IMG/VR virus record: IMGVR_UViG_3300032249_000716 | Coordinates: 1-29,494 of that record | Length of the DNA stretch: 29,494 bases | Source of the DNA: a virus | Strand: one strand, 5' to 3' | Shown here: positions 12,748 to 19,134 of the stretch, piece by piece | Position numbering within the stretch: the stretch's first letter is position 1 | Layout of the letters: each line of letters begins with the position of its first letter | The notes under the pieces: model-generated | Databases searched by the model: none | What the model was told of the DNA's origin: nothing | Seen by the model: only the letters and a program-made list of their open reading frames with translations | Position numbers and translations under genes: made by a program

Positions 12748-14663
12748 GAATTGACGAAGCTGCCACGGCGCTGGGTGCGCCTGCGTTTTCCGGCAGTGTC
12801 TTCGTGAGGTGGAGGGGTGTCTTCTGCGGGGAGTTCCGCAGGAGGGGCCCTTTCGGCCTCGGCGGGCTTGGCCGCGGGCATGTTCTGCCGCCTCCGCAAA
12901 GCGAGCTTGTCAAACTGCGGGGCGCGTAGCACGAGCGCGGCGAAGGCGTAAACCCGGCAGTCGAGCGGTTCGTTCCGTGCGCCGGATGTTTTGTGCCACT
13001 CCAGGCGCGGGAATCCCTTCACGAATTTCGTAATGGCTTTTTCTGCGGTCAGCCCTCTGAAATACTCTGCGCTGCGTCCCTGCGGGAAATGGCAATAGCC
13101 GGGTCCGGGTTCGGTGATGCGGAGGCGCTTGTAAACAATGGATTTCGCCGAATCGACTCCGACAATGTAAACATCGATGGGGCGTGTGGTTTTTTTTCCT
13201 GCCCTGCGGCGGGCGGGGTTTCCGACGATGGGCAAGCCGGGTCCGCCTTGGCCCTTGATGCCGTAAACTCGGTCGCCCTTGTGGCGTTTCACATAGCCGT
13301 AAACGGCCTGCGTGTTGCTGCCGCCGGTGTCGATGCAGGTGGTTTCGATGACCATTTCGCCGCCTGCTTCGGATGTCCAGCGTTTGCGAAGGTAGTCGGT
13401 GAGGTGCGTCCACGGACTGCCTGCCGTTCCCTCCGGGATGTCGGGGTCTCCAAGAATGACATGGTAAGCCACTGACCAGCTTTCTTCGCCGCCTGCCCAT
13501 GCGACCACTTCGACCTCGAGGCGGTCTTGCTGGGTGTCCACGCCTGCCGTGAGGATCAGGCCACGGGCTGGGACATCCGCTTGCGGGTAGGGTTCGCATC
13601 GTTCGATGAGGGCGTGCTCGCTGATGCGTTCGCCGCCTTCCTCCCATGTTTCGCCAAGGCTGGTGTTGATCCAGACCTGCAAGGTTGAGGGGTCGTCTTT
13701 CGCCCGCCCGTGCTCAATGGCGATGTCTGCGATGCTGCGCCACGGGGAGTAAAGTTCGTTGAGGTGAAAGCCCGCGATGCGGCTGGGTCCGGCGCTGGCC
13801 TGCCACCGACCACGCGAGACGGCTTGGTTTTTCTGTGCGTTGGTGATGGTGCCGTTGCAGGCGGGACACCGGAGGGTGGCCATGTCTCTGCGTGTGTCTT
13901 GCCAGACGACATTCCCCCACCGCAACGGGTGCTCGTGCTGGCAATGAGGACACGGCACGAGGAAATGCCGTTGGTCGGAAATCTCAAAAGCGCGTTCGAT
14001 GCGCGAGAGACCTTTCACGGTCGGGGTCGATACCATGACGATTCTTCTGTTCCAGAAATTCTTTGTTCGAGCGATGGCAAGGTTCACCGGATCGCCTTCG
14101 CTCCCGGCACTGGCGGGGTATCGGTCCACCTCGTCAAGCAGGAGGATGCGGATCGGGCGAGAGGCGAGGCCGCTGGGGGCGTTGGCTCCTACAATCGTGA
14201 CATGCCCGCCCGGAAAGCGTTTGTGAAGGATTGTGTTTCCGCTGTCGCGGGTCTTGGCCGGTCGCACTTTCGAGCGGAGGCTGGGCGAGTCTCGGAACAT
14301 TGGCGCGAGTCGGTCTTTGCTGAATGTCTCTGCCATGGCCTCGTCCGGCTGCACGAGCATCAACGGGCTTGGGTCGAAATCCACGAAGTAGCCAATGCAG
14401 TTGAGAAGGATTTCCGTTTTGCCCACCTGGGCGCTGCTCATCACGACAACCTGCTCAATGGTCGGATCGGCAACGGCGTCCATGATGCCGCGCTGGTATT
14501 CCGCTCGGTTCGTTCGCCACTGGCCCTTCTCCGCTGCCGCCTCACCGGAGAGTTTGCGGCGGTGGTCTGCCCATTCGGAAATCGTCCATTTTGGAGGGGG
14601 TGAAATGATGGCCGACCATGCCGCGATGAGGTCGCTGGCGCGGTCGAGTTCCTTGGGCGTCAT
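12741..14663 (-). CDS. Terminase large subunit, lambda gpA family
   Basis: A 640-residue packaging motor and nuclease. The Walker A-type P-loop is SSAQVGKT at 76-83 and Walker B is LLLDEVD at 174-180. A zinc-binding pair lies at C238/C241 and C266/C269 (CPHC and CPAC). The nuclease part begins at ILTAGVDTQQDRLEVEVVAW, where the aspartates of GVDTQQD are candidate metal ligands. The length equals lambda gpA (641). The start overlaps the small subunit by ATGA. The C-terminal tail is low complexity, and part of it (PAELPAEDT) is encoded by a copy of the hairpin repeat at 12816. Confidence 0.95.
   Translation of the reverse strand: MTPKELDRASDLIAAWSAIISPPPKWTISEWADHRRKLSGEAAAEKGQWRTNRAEYQRGIMDAVADPTIEQVVVMSSAQVGKTEILLNCIGYFVDFDPSPLMLVQPDEAMAETFSKDRLAPMFRDSPSLRSKVRPAKTRDSGNTILHKRFPGGHVTIVGANAPSGLASRPIRILLLDEVDRYPASAGSEGDPVNLAIARTKNFWNRRIVMVSTPTVKGLSRIERAFEISDQRHFLVPCPHCQHEHPLRWGNVVWQDTRRDMATLRCPACNGTITNAQKNQAVSRGRWQASAGPSRIAGFHLNELYSPWRSIADIAIEHGRAKDDPSTLQVWINTSLGETWEEGGERISEHALIERCEPYPQADVPARGLILTAGVDTQQDRLEVEVVAWAGGEESWSVAYHVILGDPDIPEGTAGSPWTHLTDYLRKRWTSEAGGEMVIETTCIDTGGSNTQAVYGYVKRHKGDRVYGIKGQGGPGLPIVGNPARRRAGKKTTRPIDVYIVGVDSAKSIVYKRLRITEPGPGYCHFPQGRSAEYFRGLTAEKAITKFVKGFPRLEWHKTSGARNEPLDCRVYAFAALVLRAPQFDKLALRRRQNMPAAKPAEAERAPPAELPAEDTPPPHEDTAGKRRRTQRRGSFVNSW
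12816..12843. repeat. Hairpin repeat element (copy 4), inside the terminase 3' end
   Basis: It shares GGTGTCTTCTGCGGGG with the copies at 848, 6352 and 9468. CTGCGG at 12824-12829 pairs with CCGCAG at 12836-12841. Unlike the other copies it lies within a coding region, where it encodes part of the terminase C-terminal tail. This suggests that the tail tolerates insertion. Confidence 0.7.
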
Positions 14664-15310
14664 GTCTCCCAGCCTTCGCCGGCCTCTTCGACATCTTCCG
14701 GCTTCGCCTCGCTCCGCTTGAGGTAGCGATTCAGAATCTCACGCCCGTTGTATTTCGAGCATTCCGCCATCGCCTCATGCAGTAGGGTCTCGATAAGGGC
14801 CGCGCATTTGTTCGGGTCGCTTTCGTCTGCCACGCGAGGGCCTGCCGTGGTCGGGATTGCCAAAAGCTTTGCCCGGATGTTTGCCAGCCCCTCACCCATC
14901 ACCTCGGCAATGCAGGAGGCGTCATGGAGTTCTCCCCGCATCGCCATCGATTGCGCTTCGAGGATTTCAGCGCGTGCTTTGTAAACTCTGGTTCGTTGCG
15001 TTTCGTAGCTGTTTTCGTCTCCGTCTATTCCGCCGCTTTTCTTTCCTGTCCGGTCTTGCAGGTAGCGGATGTATCCCTTTACCGATAACCAGAGGTCATA
15101 AAGTCCTCGCTCAGTTTTCACAATAACCTCCATTTTTGCGAGTTGCTGCACTCGCACTTCGGTGATGTTGAAAATTCGCGCAAGTTTTTTGACAGAGCAC
15201 TTTTCTGTTTTGTTTTCTGATTTTGGGCTTTTTTTTGTTTCGGGTTTGGCTTGTTGTGGATTTTGTCCAGCCATTTCCGAAACTAAAGCGCGGAGGTCAT
15301 TGGGTAGCAT
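14660..15310 (-). CDS. Terminase small subunit, Nu1-like
   Basis: A 216-residue DNA-recognition subunit of the terminase. Residues 38-75 form a winged helix-turn-helix: CSVKKLARIFNITEVRVQQL, then VKTERGLYDLWLSVKGYIRY. This matches the start of lambda gpNu1. A helical region follows (YKARAEILEAQSMAMRGEL), then a C-terminal part that would contact the large subunit. An N-terminal extension of about 35 residues (lysine- and serine-rich) precedes the HTH. The stop overlaps the large subunit start by ATGA, and the start lies inside the end of the previous gene. Confidence 0.88.
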   Translation of the reverse strand: MLPNDLRALVSEMAGQNPQQAKPETKKSPKSENKTEKCSVKKLARIFNITEVRVQQLAKMEVIVKTERGLYDLWLSVKGYIRYLQDRTGKKSGGIDGDENSYETQRTRVYKARAEILEAQSMAMRGELHDASCIAEVMGEGLANIRAKLLAIPTTAGPRVADESDPNKCAALIETLLHEAMAECSKYNGREILNRYLKRSEAKPEDVEEAGEGWET

Positions 15311-15659
15311 GTTTTTCGAGTGCGAGCAGTTTATTGATTTCTTTCTGGATAGATAGGCAGGCTTTGAAGTCCTGAATTTGCAGAGAGTTTTTGAAGAGCA
15401 GGTTTAGCCTGGCTACCGCTCGCCCAAGTTCGAATTGTGCGTTGAATTGCGAGCACGCCTTAAAATACTCAGCGACAACTTGCCATGCTTGTTGTTTTTT
15501 TTCAGGAGTCCAAGGTTCCATGTGTGCCGCCAGTGCGGTTTCGTCTGTTCCGACCGCCACCATTTGAATTACCTTTGTTGCCTCTTCCGCGGTTAGGTGG
15601 ACGGTTGTTAATTCCTTAGATTGTGAAGGCTTCTTCGATCCATCTTCTGTGGTGTTCAT
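15297..15659 (-). CDS. Unknown helical phage protein before terminase
   Basis: A 120-residue, mostly helical protein beginning MNTTEDGSKKPSQSKEL, then TAEEATKVIQMVAVGTDETA, KKQQAWQVVAEYFKACSQF and a C-terminal helical region DFKACLSIQKEINKLLALEK. I do not recognise a family. I chose the ATG at 15659. A longer frame begins with a TTG at 15695. The gene overlaps the PLD-like gene upstream by 44 bases and the small terminase downstream by 14 bases. Its constant association with packaging genes in this cluster suggests an accessory role, but this is only inference. Confidence 0.6.
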   Translation of the reverse strand: MNTTEDGSKKPSQSKELTTVHLTAEEATKVIQMVAVGTDETALAAHMEPWTPEKKQQAWQVVAEYFKACSQFNAQFELGRAVARLNLLFKNSLQIQDFKACLSIQKEINKLLALEKHATQ

Positions 15660-16227
15660 AAAGTTCTCGATTGTTTCCGATGATGTTTTGCTCAATCCGC
15701 GGATTTGCTGTGAAGTTGGCCGATCCTTCCATCACGAAGTAGTTTCCGGCGTGGTCGTCTATCAAAAGAACTTTGGCGTGATTTTCCAAAGCGCGTATTT
15801 TTTGGCCTCGCTGTAGCAGCCCGTTGGCGATTGTGGCAAACACGGCGCTTTCTCTTCGTTTGAAATAGGTTCCCGTTAGTAGCGAAAGGCTCCCGCACCG
15901 CCCGTCGTCCATCATTTGCAGCATTTCCAGAGCGTTTTGACGGTTAAGCGTCCAAGTTGAGGCGTGAATCGTGACATTTTTTGCTTTTGTCAGTTCGATC
16001 AGGAGCGGACAGAGCTGCCAGTAGTCGAAAGAGCCGTTTGAAACGATGTGGAAAAACTCTCCGGGCTTTGGCGGATCTCCCAGAAAATCCTTGGCTTTTT
16101 CCTTCTTTAAGCAGGTTATCATTTTCCTTTTCCCGTCGATTCTTACTTTTCGGGGCGTGATTGTTTCCGTGGTTTCCAAACTGACTCCGTAGTCGATGGG
16201 TCGGAAAAGCTCGTTCAGGTTGTCCAT
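15616..16227 (-). CDS. PLD-fold protein with a single HKD motif
   Basis: A 203-residue protein of the phospholipase D superfamily. The catalytic signature HxKx4D is complete at H150, K152 and D157 (NHAKVLLIDD), followed by EGSANFTANPRIEQN (167-181), the typical GSANFT-type loop with a downstream glutamate at 179. A half-length relative, IVSNGSFDYW then VTIHASTWTLN, lies before it, matching the usual order of a PLD half. Single-HKD proteins act as dimers and often are nucleases (Nuc, BfiI). Here it lies just upstream of the terminase genes. Substrate is unknown. The region is A/T-richer than the terminase. Confidence 0.8.
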   Translation of the reverse strand: MDNLNELFRPIDYGVSLETTETITPRKVRIDGKRKMITCLKKEKAKDFLGDPPKPGEFFHIVSNGSFDYWQLCPLLIELTKAKNVTIHASTWTLNRQNALEMLQMMDDGRCGSLSLLTGTYFKRRESAVFATIANGLLQRGQKIRALENHAKVLLIDDHAGNYFVMEGSANFTANPRIEQNIIGNNRELYEHHRRWIEEAFTI

Positions 16228-16365
16228 GTAGAAAAATTCATTTGCAAAGCAAAGTGTGGTTTTTTGGTCAATCTCTAGCCAAATTCAGCGAGTTTCCGCA
16301 TACCCGCTCCCGTCCCCCCTCGGAAGAACCTACTACCCCGTTGGGGTGTCGCGTCTTGGCTTGGA

Positions 16366-16812
16366 TCATTGCAGGGTTTTGCTGTGCAGAGTTTTTTTAA
16401 TGCGTTCTGCTGTTGAGGTTAGCGGCTTGAGGATTTCGAGCGCCCGTTCCAAGCGGTCCTTTTCCCATGCTTCGATGTCGCCAGCCTTCTCGGCCCATCG
16501 TTGGAATCCTTTGACCAGGTAATCAATGACATCGCTTTCCTCTTCGCGCTTTGGGGTTTCAGCGGGTAGAGGGATTTCAAATTCGAGTTGGAATTGGGCT
16601 TCTGTCTCAACCAGATAGTCCAGCCCGAATTGTTTGACGCCGAATGATTGGGACTTCGGCAATAGCTTTTTGACTACCTGCTGCATGAGCAGGAGTTGTT
16701 TGTGTCCGTCAGTCCATTTTTCCTTTGTGGTGTCTTCTGGTATTTCCCAGAATTGGAGTTGGCTGATCGTGTTGATCGAGTCTTTGACGAGTATGAGGTT
16801 AGGCGTTTGCAT
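16366..16812 (-). CDS. Unknown phage protein, helical C-terminus
   Basis: A 148-residue protein beginning MQTPNLILVKDSINTISQLQ. The middle has DGHKQLLLMQQVVKKLLP and FEIPLPAETPKREEE. The C-terminal third is a charged helix (EKAGDIEAWEKDRLERALEI). I do not recognise it. The ATG at 16812 lacks a Shine-Dalgarno sequence and sits 14 bases inside the end of the preceding gene. Longer versions of this frame run through the Mor-like gene and are shadows. The stop is followed by a 138-base gap (16228-16365) with a short ACCCC/GGGGT hairpin but no clear promoter or terminator. Confidence 0.6.
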   Translation of the reverse strand: MQTPNLILVKDSINTISQLQFWEIPEDTTKEKWTDGHKQLLLMQQVVKKLLPKSQSFGVKQFGLDYLVETEAQFQLEFEIPLPAETPKREEESDVIDYLVKGFQRWAEKAGDIEAWEKDRLERALEILKPLTSTAERIKKTLHSKTLQ

Positions 16813-17092
16813 GTTGTTGTGTTTTGAGTTGTTGGATTTTTGCCCTGATGAGGGCTTGCTTGGTTTGGTGACAGGTCGCCAGTGGCAGGAGCATCCCGCC
16901 GAATTGTCTTTGCAGGAGTTTGGCCTTTTCTTCCCCGATTGTTCTGACGAGATAGCTGTGCGACGGGAGCCGACCGAGTGGCACATAGACGCACCGATGC
17001 CGGGTCGTGAATGCGATGGCCAAGGCCGATTCTTTCCCGATGATTTCTGCGATGTCTTGCGCGGTGGGTGGTAGTGGGATTTCAGAGCACAT
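16799..17092 (-). CDS. Mor-like DNA-binding protein, candidate late-gene activator
   Basis: A 97-residue protein. PLPPTAQDIAEIIGKESALA and the later YVPLGRLPSHSYLV, IGEEKAKLLQRQFGGMLLP and a C-terminal basic helix (TKQALIRAKIQQL) follow the general Mor/C activator pattern ('...YIP...ELAxxFGG...R...I'). Mu Mor activates middle promoters. I selected the ATG at 17092 because AGGAG lies six bases upstream. A longer reading starts at 17122. It lies just before the packaging and structural genes, where a late activator would be expected. The family match is by eye and moderate. Confidence 0.5.
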   Translation of the reverse strand: MCSEIPLPPTAQDIAEIIGKESALAIAFTTRHRCVYVPLGRLPSHSYLVRTIGEEKAKLLQRQFGGMLLPLATCHQTKQALIRAKIQQLKTQQHANA

Positions 17093-17288
17093 GGGGTTCT
17101 CCTGCGTCTTTTCTGCGTTCATCCGATGAAATGTCTTCCAATAAAAGCTTCGCGGTTTCTTGGTAAATATGTGTCTTTTCGGGGTTTTCCTTTTCCATTA
17201 AAATCCCCCACAAGCACACATACCCACGCGCTGCGTGATGACTTGTCCCGGTCTTATACAACCGATTAAGGATTTTTGAGGCTTTCAT
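17082..17288 (-). CDS. Unknown small protein
   Basis: A 68-residue protein beginning MKASKILNRLYKTGTSHHAA, then YVCLWGILMEKENPE and a helical, acidic end (ETAKLLLEDISSDERRKDAG). No family is recognised. The start overlaps the previous stop by ATGA and the stop lies 11 bases inside the Mor-like gene. Coupling to both neighbours is the main evidence that it is real. It is a compact soluble protein with no membrane segment. Confidence 0.55.
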   Translation of the reverse strand: MKASKILNRLYKTGTSHHAARGYVCLWGILMEKENPEKTHIYQETAKLLLEDISSDERRKDAGEPHVL

Positions 17289-17512
17289 GTTAATACCGCA
17301 TCACGGAGGCGTTTGGGGTTTTTTCCGATTGCCTGTGCTATTTCTGCAAACCATTTGCTTTGAAAAAATTTAATGGCCGAGGTTTTGTTTTTTACGGCGA
17401 TTCGGCTCGCGTAAAGGCTTTTGTAATCCGTTGGCGCTTTTAAGTCTTCTGCTGCGCACATGAGAATGGCGTAGGCAAGTTTTTGCATTCCGATGGCGAC
17501 CTCCTCGCTCAT
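17285..17512 (-). CDS. Unknown small protein
   Basis: A 75-residue protein, MSEEVAIGMQKLAYAILMCA, then LKAPTDYKSLYASRIAVKN and a basic end, KNPKRLRDAVLT. The ATG at 17512 overlaps the preceding stop by ATGA and has GGAG eight bases upstream, which fits better than the longer reading to 17590. It looks like a small helical protein. No function can be assigned. Confidence 0.6.
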   Translation of the reverse strand: MSEEVAIGMQKLAYAILMCAAEDLKAPTDYKSLYASRIAVKNKTSAIKFFQSKWFAEIAQAIGKNPKRLRDAVLT

Positions 17513-17712
17513 TGCTTTAGCTCCCTCCATCGCTTCAATGTATCTGCAATTCTTTGAGACGTTTCGGTTAATAATGCAGAACCGTGCCATCCGAGGCAGT
17601 GTGAGGCTATAACGGCCAGATCGTATGCAACGGCCCGCGCCTCGTCTCGCTCTCGCTCCGCTTTTTTTCTTAATTCACGCTCTTTGCACAGGCTGGTTGG
17701 TTTGTAACTCAT
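17509..17712 (-). CDS. Small coiled-coil protein (ERDEAR family)
   Basis: A 67-residue protein. The N-terminal half, SLCKERELRKKAERERDEAR, is a charged helix containing the ERDEAR motif shared with the genes at 17709-18251 and 23782-24144. The second half (AYDLAVIASHCLGWHGSALL, then TLKRWRELKQ) is a less charged helix. The start is preceded by the same GGAGGGCGCGAA leader that encodes the EGAK end of the upstream gene, with ATGA overlap. The function is unknown. Confidence 0.65.
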   Translation of the reverse strand: MSYKPTSLCKERELRKKAERERDEARAVAYDLAVIASHCLGWHGSALLTETSQRIADTLKRWRELKQ

Positions 17713-18251
17713 TTCGCGCCCTCCCTGCCGTAAATCGCGTTTTGGAGCCTGTAGTATTCGCTGCTTATCAATGTAAAACAGCCGATTGGCAGTTGTTTGT
17801 TGATGGCAACCAATAGGCGACTCGCGGCGTCATGGAATTTTTGATGGTCCTCATACGCTACCCATTCGCCGGCTGGGATTGCTTCCCTCGCCTCGTCGCG
17901 CTCTTTGTAGACCTTTTCAAGCTCACCCACCATGCGGTCGTGATGCTCCGCTTCGCGTTGAGCGTCTAGACGCAGGCTGTCCCGCTCTGCTCGCGCCTCG
18001 TCGCGCTCGCTTTCGGCTCGCGCTAAGCGTGCAGCTATTTCTACAGCATCAACAGATAGCTCGAATTTTTTGCGCCATTCGTCGCGCTCGCGTTCAAGTT
18101 TGGGGATGATTTCGCGTTCGGAAACAATCCCATTGTCTCGATCATGCTTTTCTCCGCAAAGTCGCGCCTCGACGATTTCGTATTCAATTTTCCAATGTGA
18201 GGCATCCTCTCTCGCCTCGTCGCGCTCGCGCAAAGCCTCTGCTAATTTCAT
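17709..18251 (-). CDS. Coiled-coil protein with ERDEAR repeats
   Basis: A 180-residue protein. Most of it is a charged coiled coil with the motif ERDEAR or close variants four to five times (LRERDEARED, ERERDEWRKK, ESERDEARAERDS, YKERDEAREA). The last 50 residues, EWVAYEDHQKFHDAASRLLV and SEYYRLQNAIYGREGAK, form a separate part. Long coiled coils of this type occur in phage early regions and may be structural or scaffold-like. No enzymatic motif is present. Both ends overlap neighbours by ATGA. The GGAGGG leader before the ATG is shared with two other genes. Confidence 0.68.
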   Translation of the reverse strand: MKLAEALRERDEAREDASHWKIEYEIVEARLCGEKHDRDNGIVSEREIIPKLERERDEWRKKFELSVDAVEIAARLARAESERDEARAERDSLRLDAQREAEHHDRMVGELEKVYKERDEAREAIPAGEWVAYEDHQKFHDAASRLLVAINKQLPIGCFTLISSEYYRLQNAIYGREGAK

Positions 18252-18442
18252 TTGGCGCCCTCCTTCTCATATCTTCCATTTTTCCAGAGCCATAGCTCAT
18301 GGCTTACAATTTCCAGCCTTTCGTTGTCTTCACGGGCATTCATGCGCAGCGACCGGATGACGGCAGTCAGCTCCATGTTGTCGCTGATGAGCTTTTCCAC
18401 CTCCGATTTGAGGCGTTTGTTTTCTTCCAGAATGTCTTTCAC
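18248..18442 (-). CDS. Small coiled-coil protein
   Basis: A 64-residue protein, MKDILEENKRLKSEVEKLIS, with leucine-spaced heptads through about residue 50, then HELWLWKNGRYEKEGAK. The closing EGAK and the ATGA junction recur at 17709 and 24141. The start overlaps the RuvC-like gene's stop by ATGA. It could form a dimer or associate with the larger coiled-coil protein encoded next. No function is known. Confidence 0.62.
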   Translation of the reverse strand: MKDILEENKRLKSEVEKLISDNMELTAVIRSLRMNAREDNERLEIVSHELWLWKNGRYEKEGAK

Positions 18443-18870
18443 TTGGCCGTCCTCCGGTTGTATTCGGCAATGAGGAGGGCGTCGGCGATGGCGTGGGTGA
18501 TTTTGATGTCAGGGAAAAGCTCTTGCGCCTTGCGCTTGGAAACATTCTTGTCGCCCTTGGTGAGGCATCCGATGGCCTTTTGCCAAGCGGCTGGCTTCAC
18601 GCGCTCGTATGGGATGCCCAGCGCGGTCAGCGCCATTTGCAGGCGTCCGTATCCTTCGCCGAAGGTGAACGCCGACTTGACGCCCATCTGCGGGCTGGAA
18701 TGCACCAGCTCAATGAGCGCCTTGGGTGACGAGAGGTTAATGGAGTCCCGGAATAGCTCCATGAGGTCTTTGTCGGTCTCGGGCATTTTGTGTGCCCATG
18801 GAGTGCCGGTTGCAGGAATGAATGCGATGCCGCCGGACAAGCCGGGGTCGATGCCGATGTGGAGTTTCAT
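18439..18870 (-). CDS. RuvC-type Holliday junction resolvase
   Basis: A 143-residue nuclease of the RuvC/RNase H-fold family. The first acidic residue is D8 in GIDPGLSGG, the second is E54 in KALIELVHSS, and the last acidic group is D130 in THAIADALLIAEY, next to H126. The GEGYGRLQMALTALGIPYE segment and the following VKPAAWQKAIG match phage RuvC proteins. It would cut branched DNA before packaging. It is the first gene after the CCGG-rich gap, so it may start a new transcript. The stop overlaps the next gene by ATGA. Confidence 0.9.
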   Translation of the reverse strand: MKLHIGIDPGLSGGIAFIPATGTPWAHKMPETDKDLMELFRDSINLSSPKALIELVHSSPQMGVKSAFTFGEGYGRLQMALTALGIPYERVKPAAWQKAIGCLTKGDKNVSKRKAQELFPDIKITHAIADALLIAEYNRRTAK

Positions 18871-18911
18871 AGGTTGTCTATTTGCAGGTTGAGGTTGAAA
18901 AAACGGGTGTG

Positions 18912-19112
18912 CCGGAAATGCCGGAAAAGAGGGGTTGTGAAACCTAACTGCGCTGAGAAGACAGATAGGAAAATTGATTTCCTAACATTTAATATGAAAC
19001 ATCCGGCCAATCCGGCATTTCCGGCAGAAATAGCCCTCAAAATGCCCTTTTTTGGTATCTCAAAAAAAAGGATTCTTTTTCTTTCCGGCATTTCCGGCGC
19101 GGGAAACGCCGG
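18912..19112. repeat. Phased CCGG array in the primase-RuvC gap, candidate origin or operator
   Basis: Eight CCGG sequences lie at 18912, 18921, 19003, 19012, 19021, 19085, 19094 and 19109. Within three clusters they are spaced exactly nine bases apart, joined mainly by AAATG or CATTT, so the unit reads CCGGCATTTCCGG or its complement. The last cluster also forms a stem, CCGGCATTTCC at 19085-19095 with GGAAACGCCGG at 19102-19112 (one mismatch). It lies just downstream of the primase-helicase. An origin with iterons or a binding site for a regulator would fit. I see no gene in this 264-base gap. Confidence 0.6.
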
Positions 19113-19134
19113 ATTCTGAAGACATCTTTTCATT

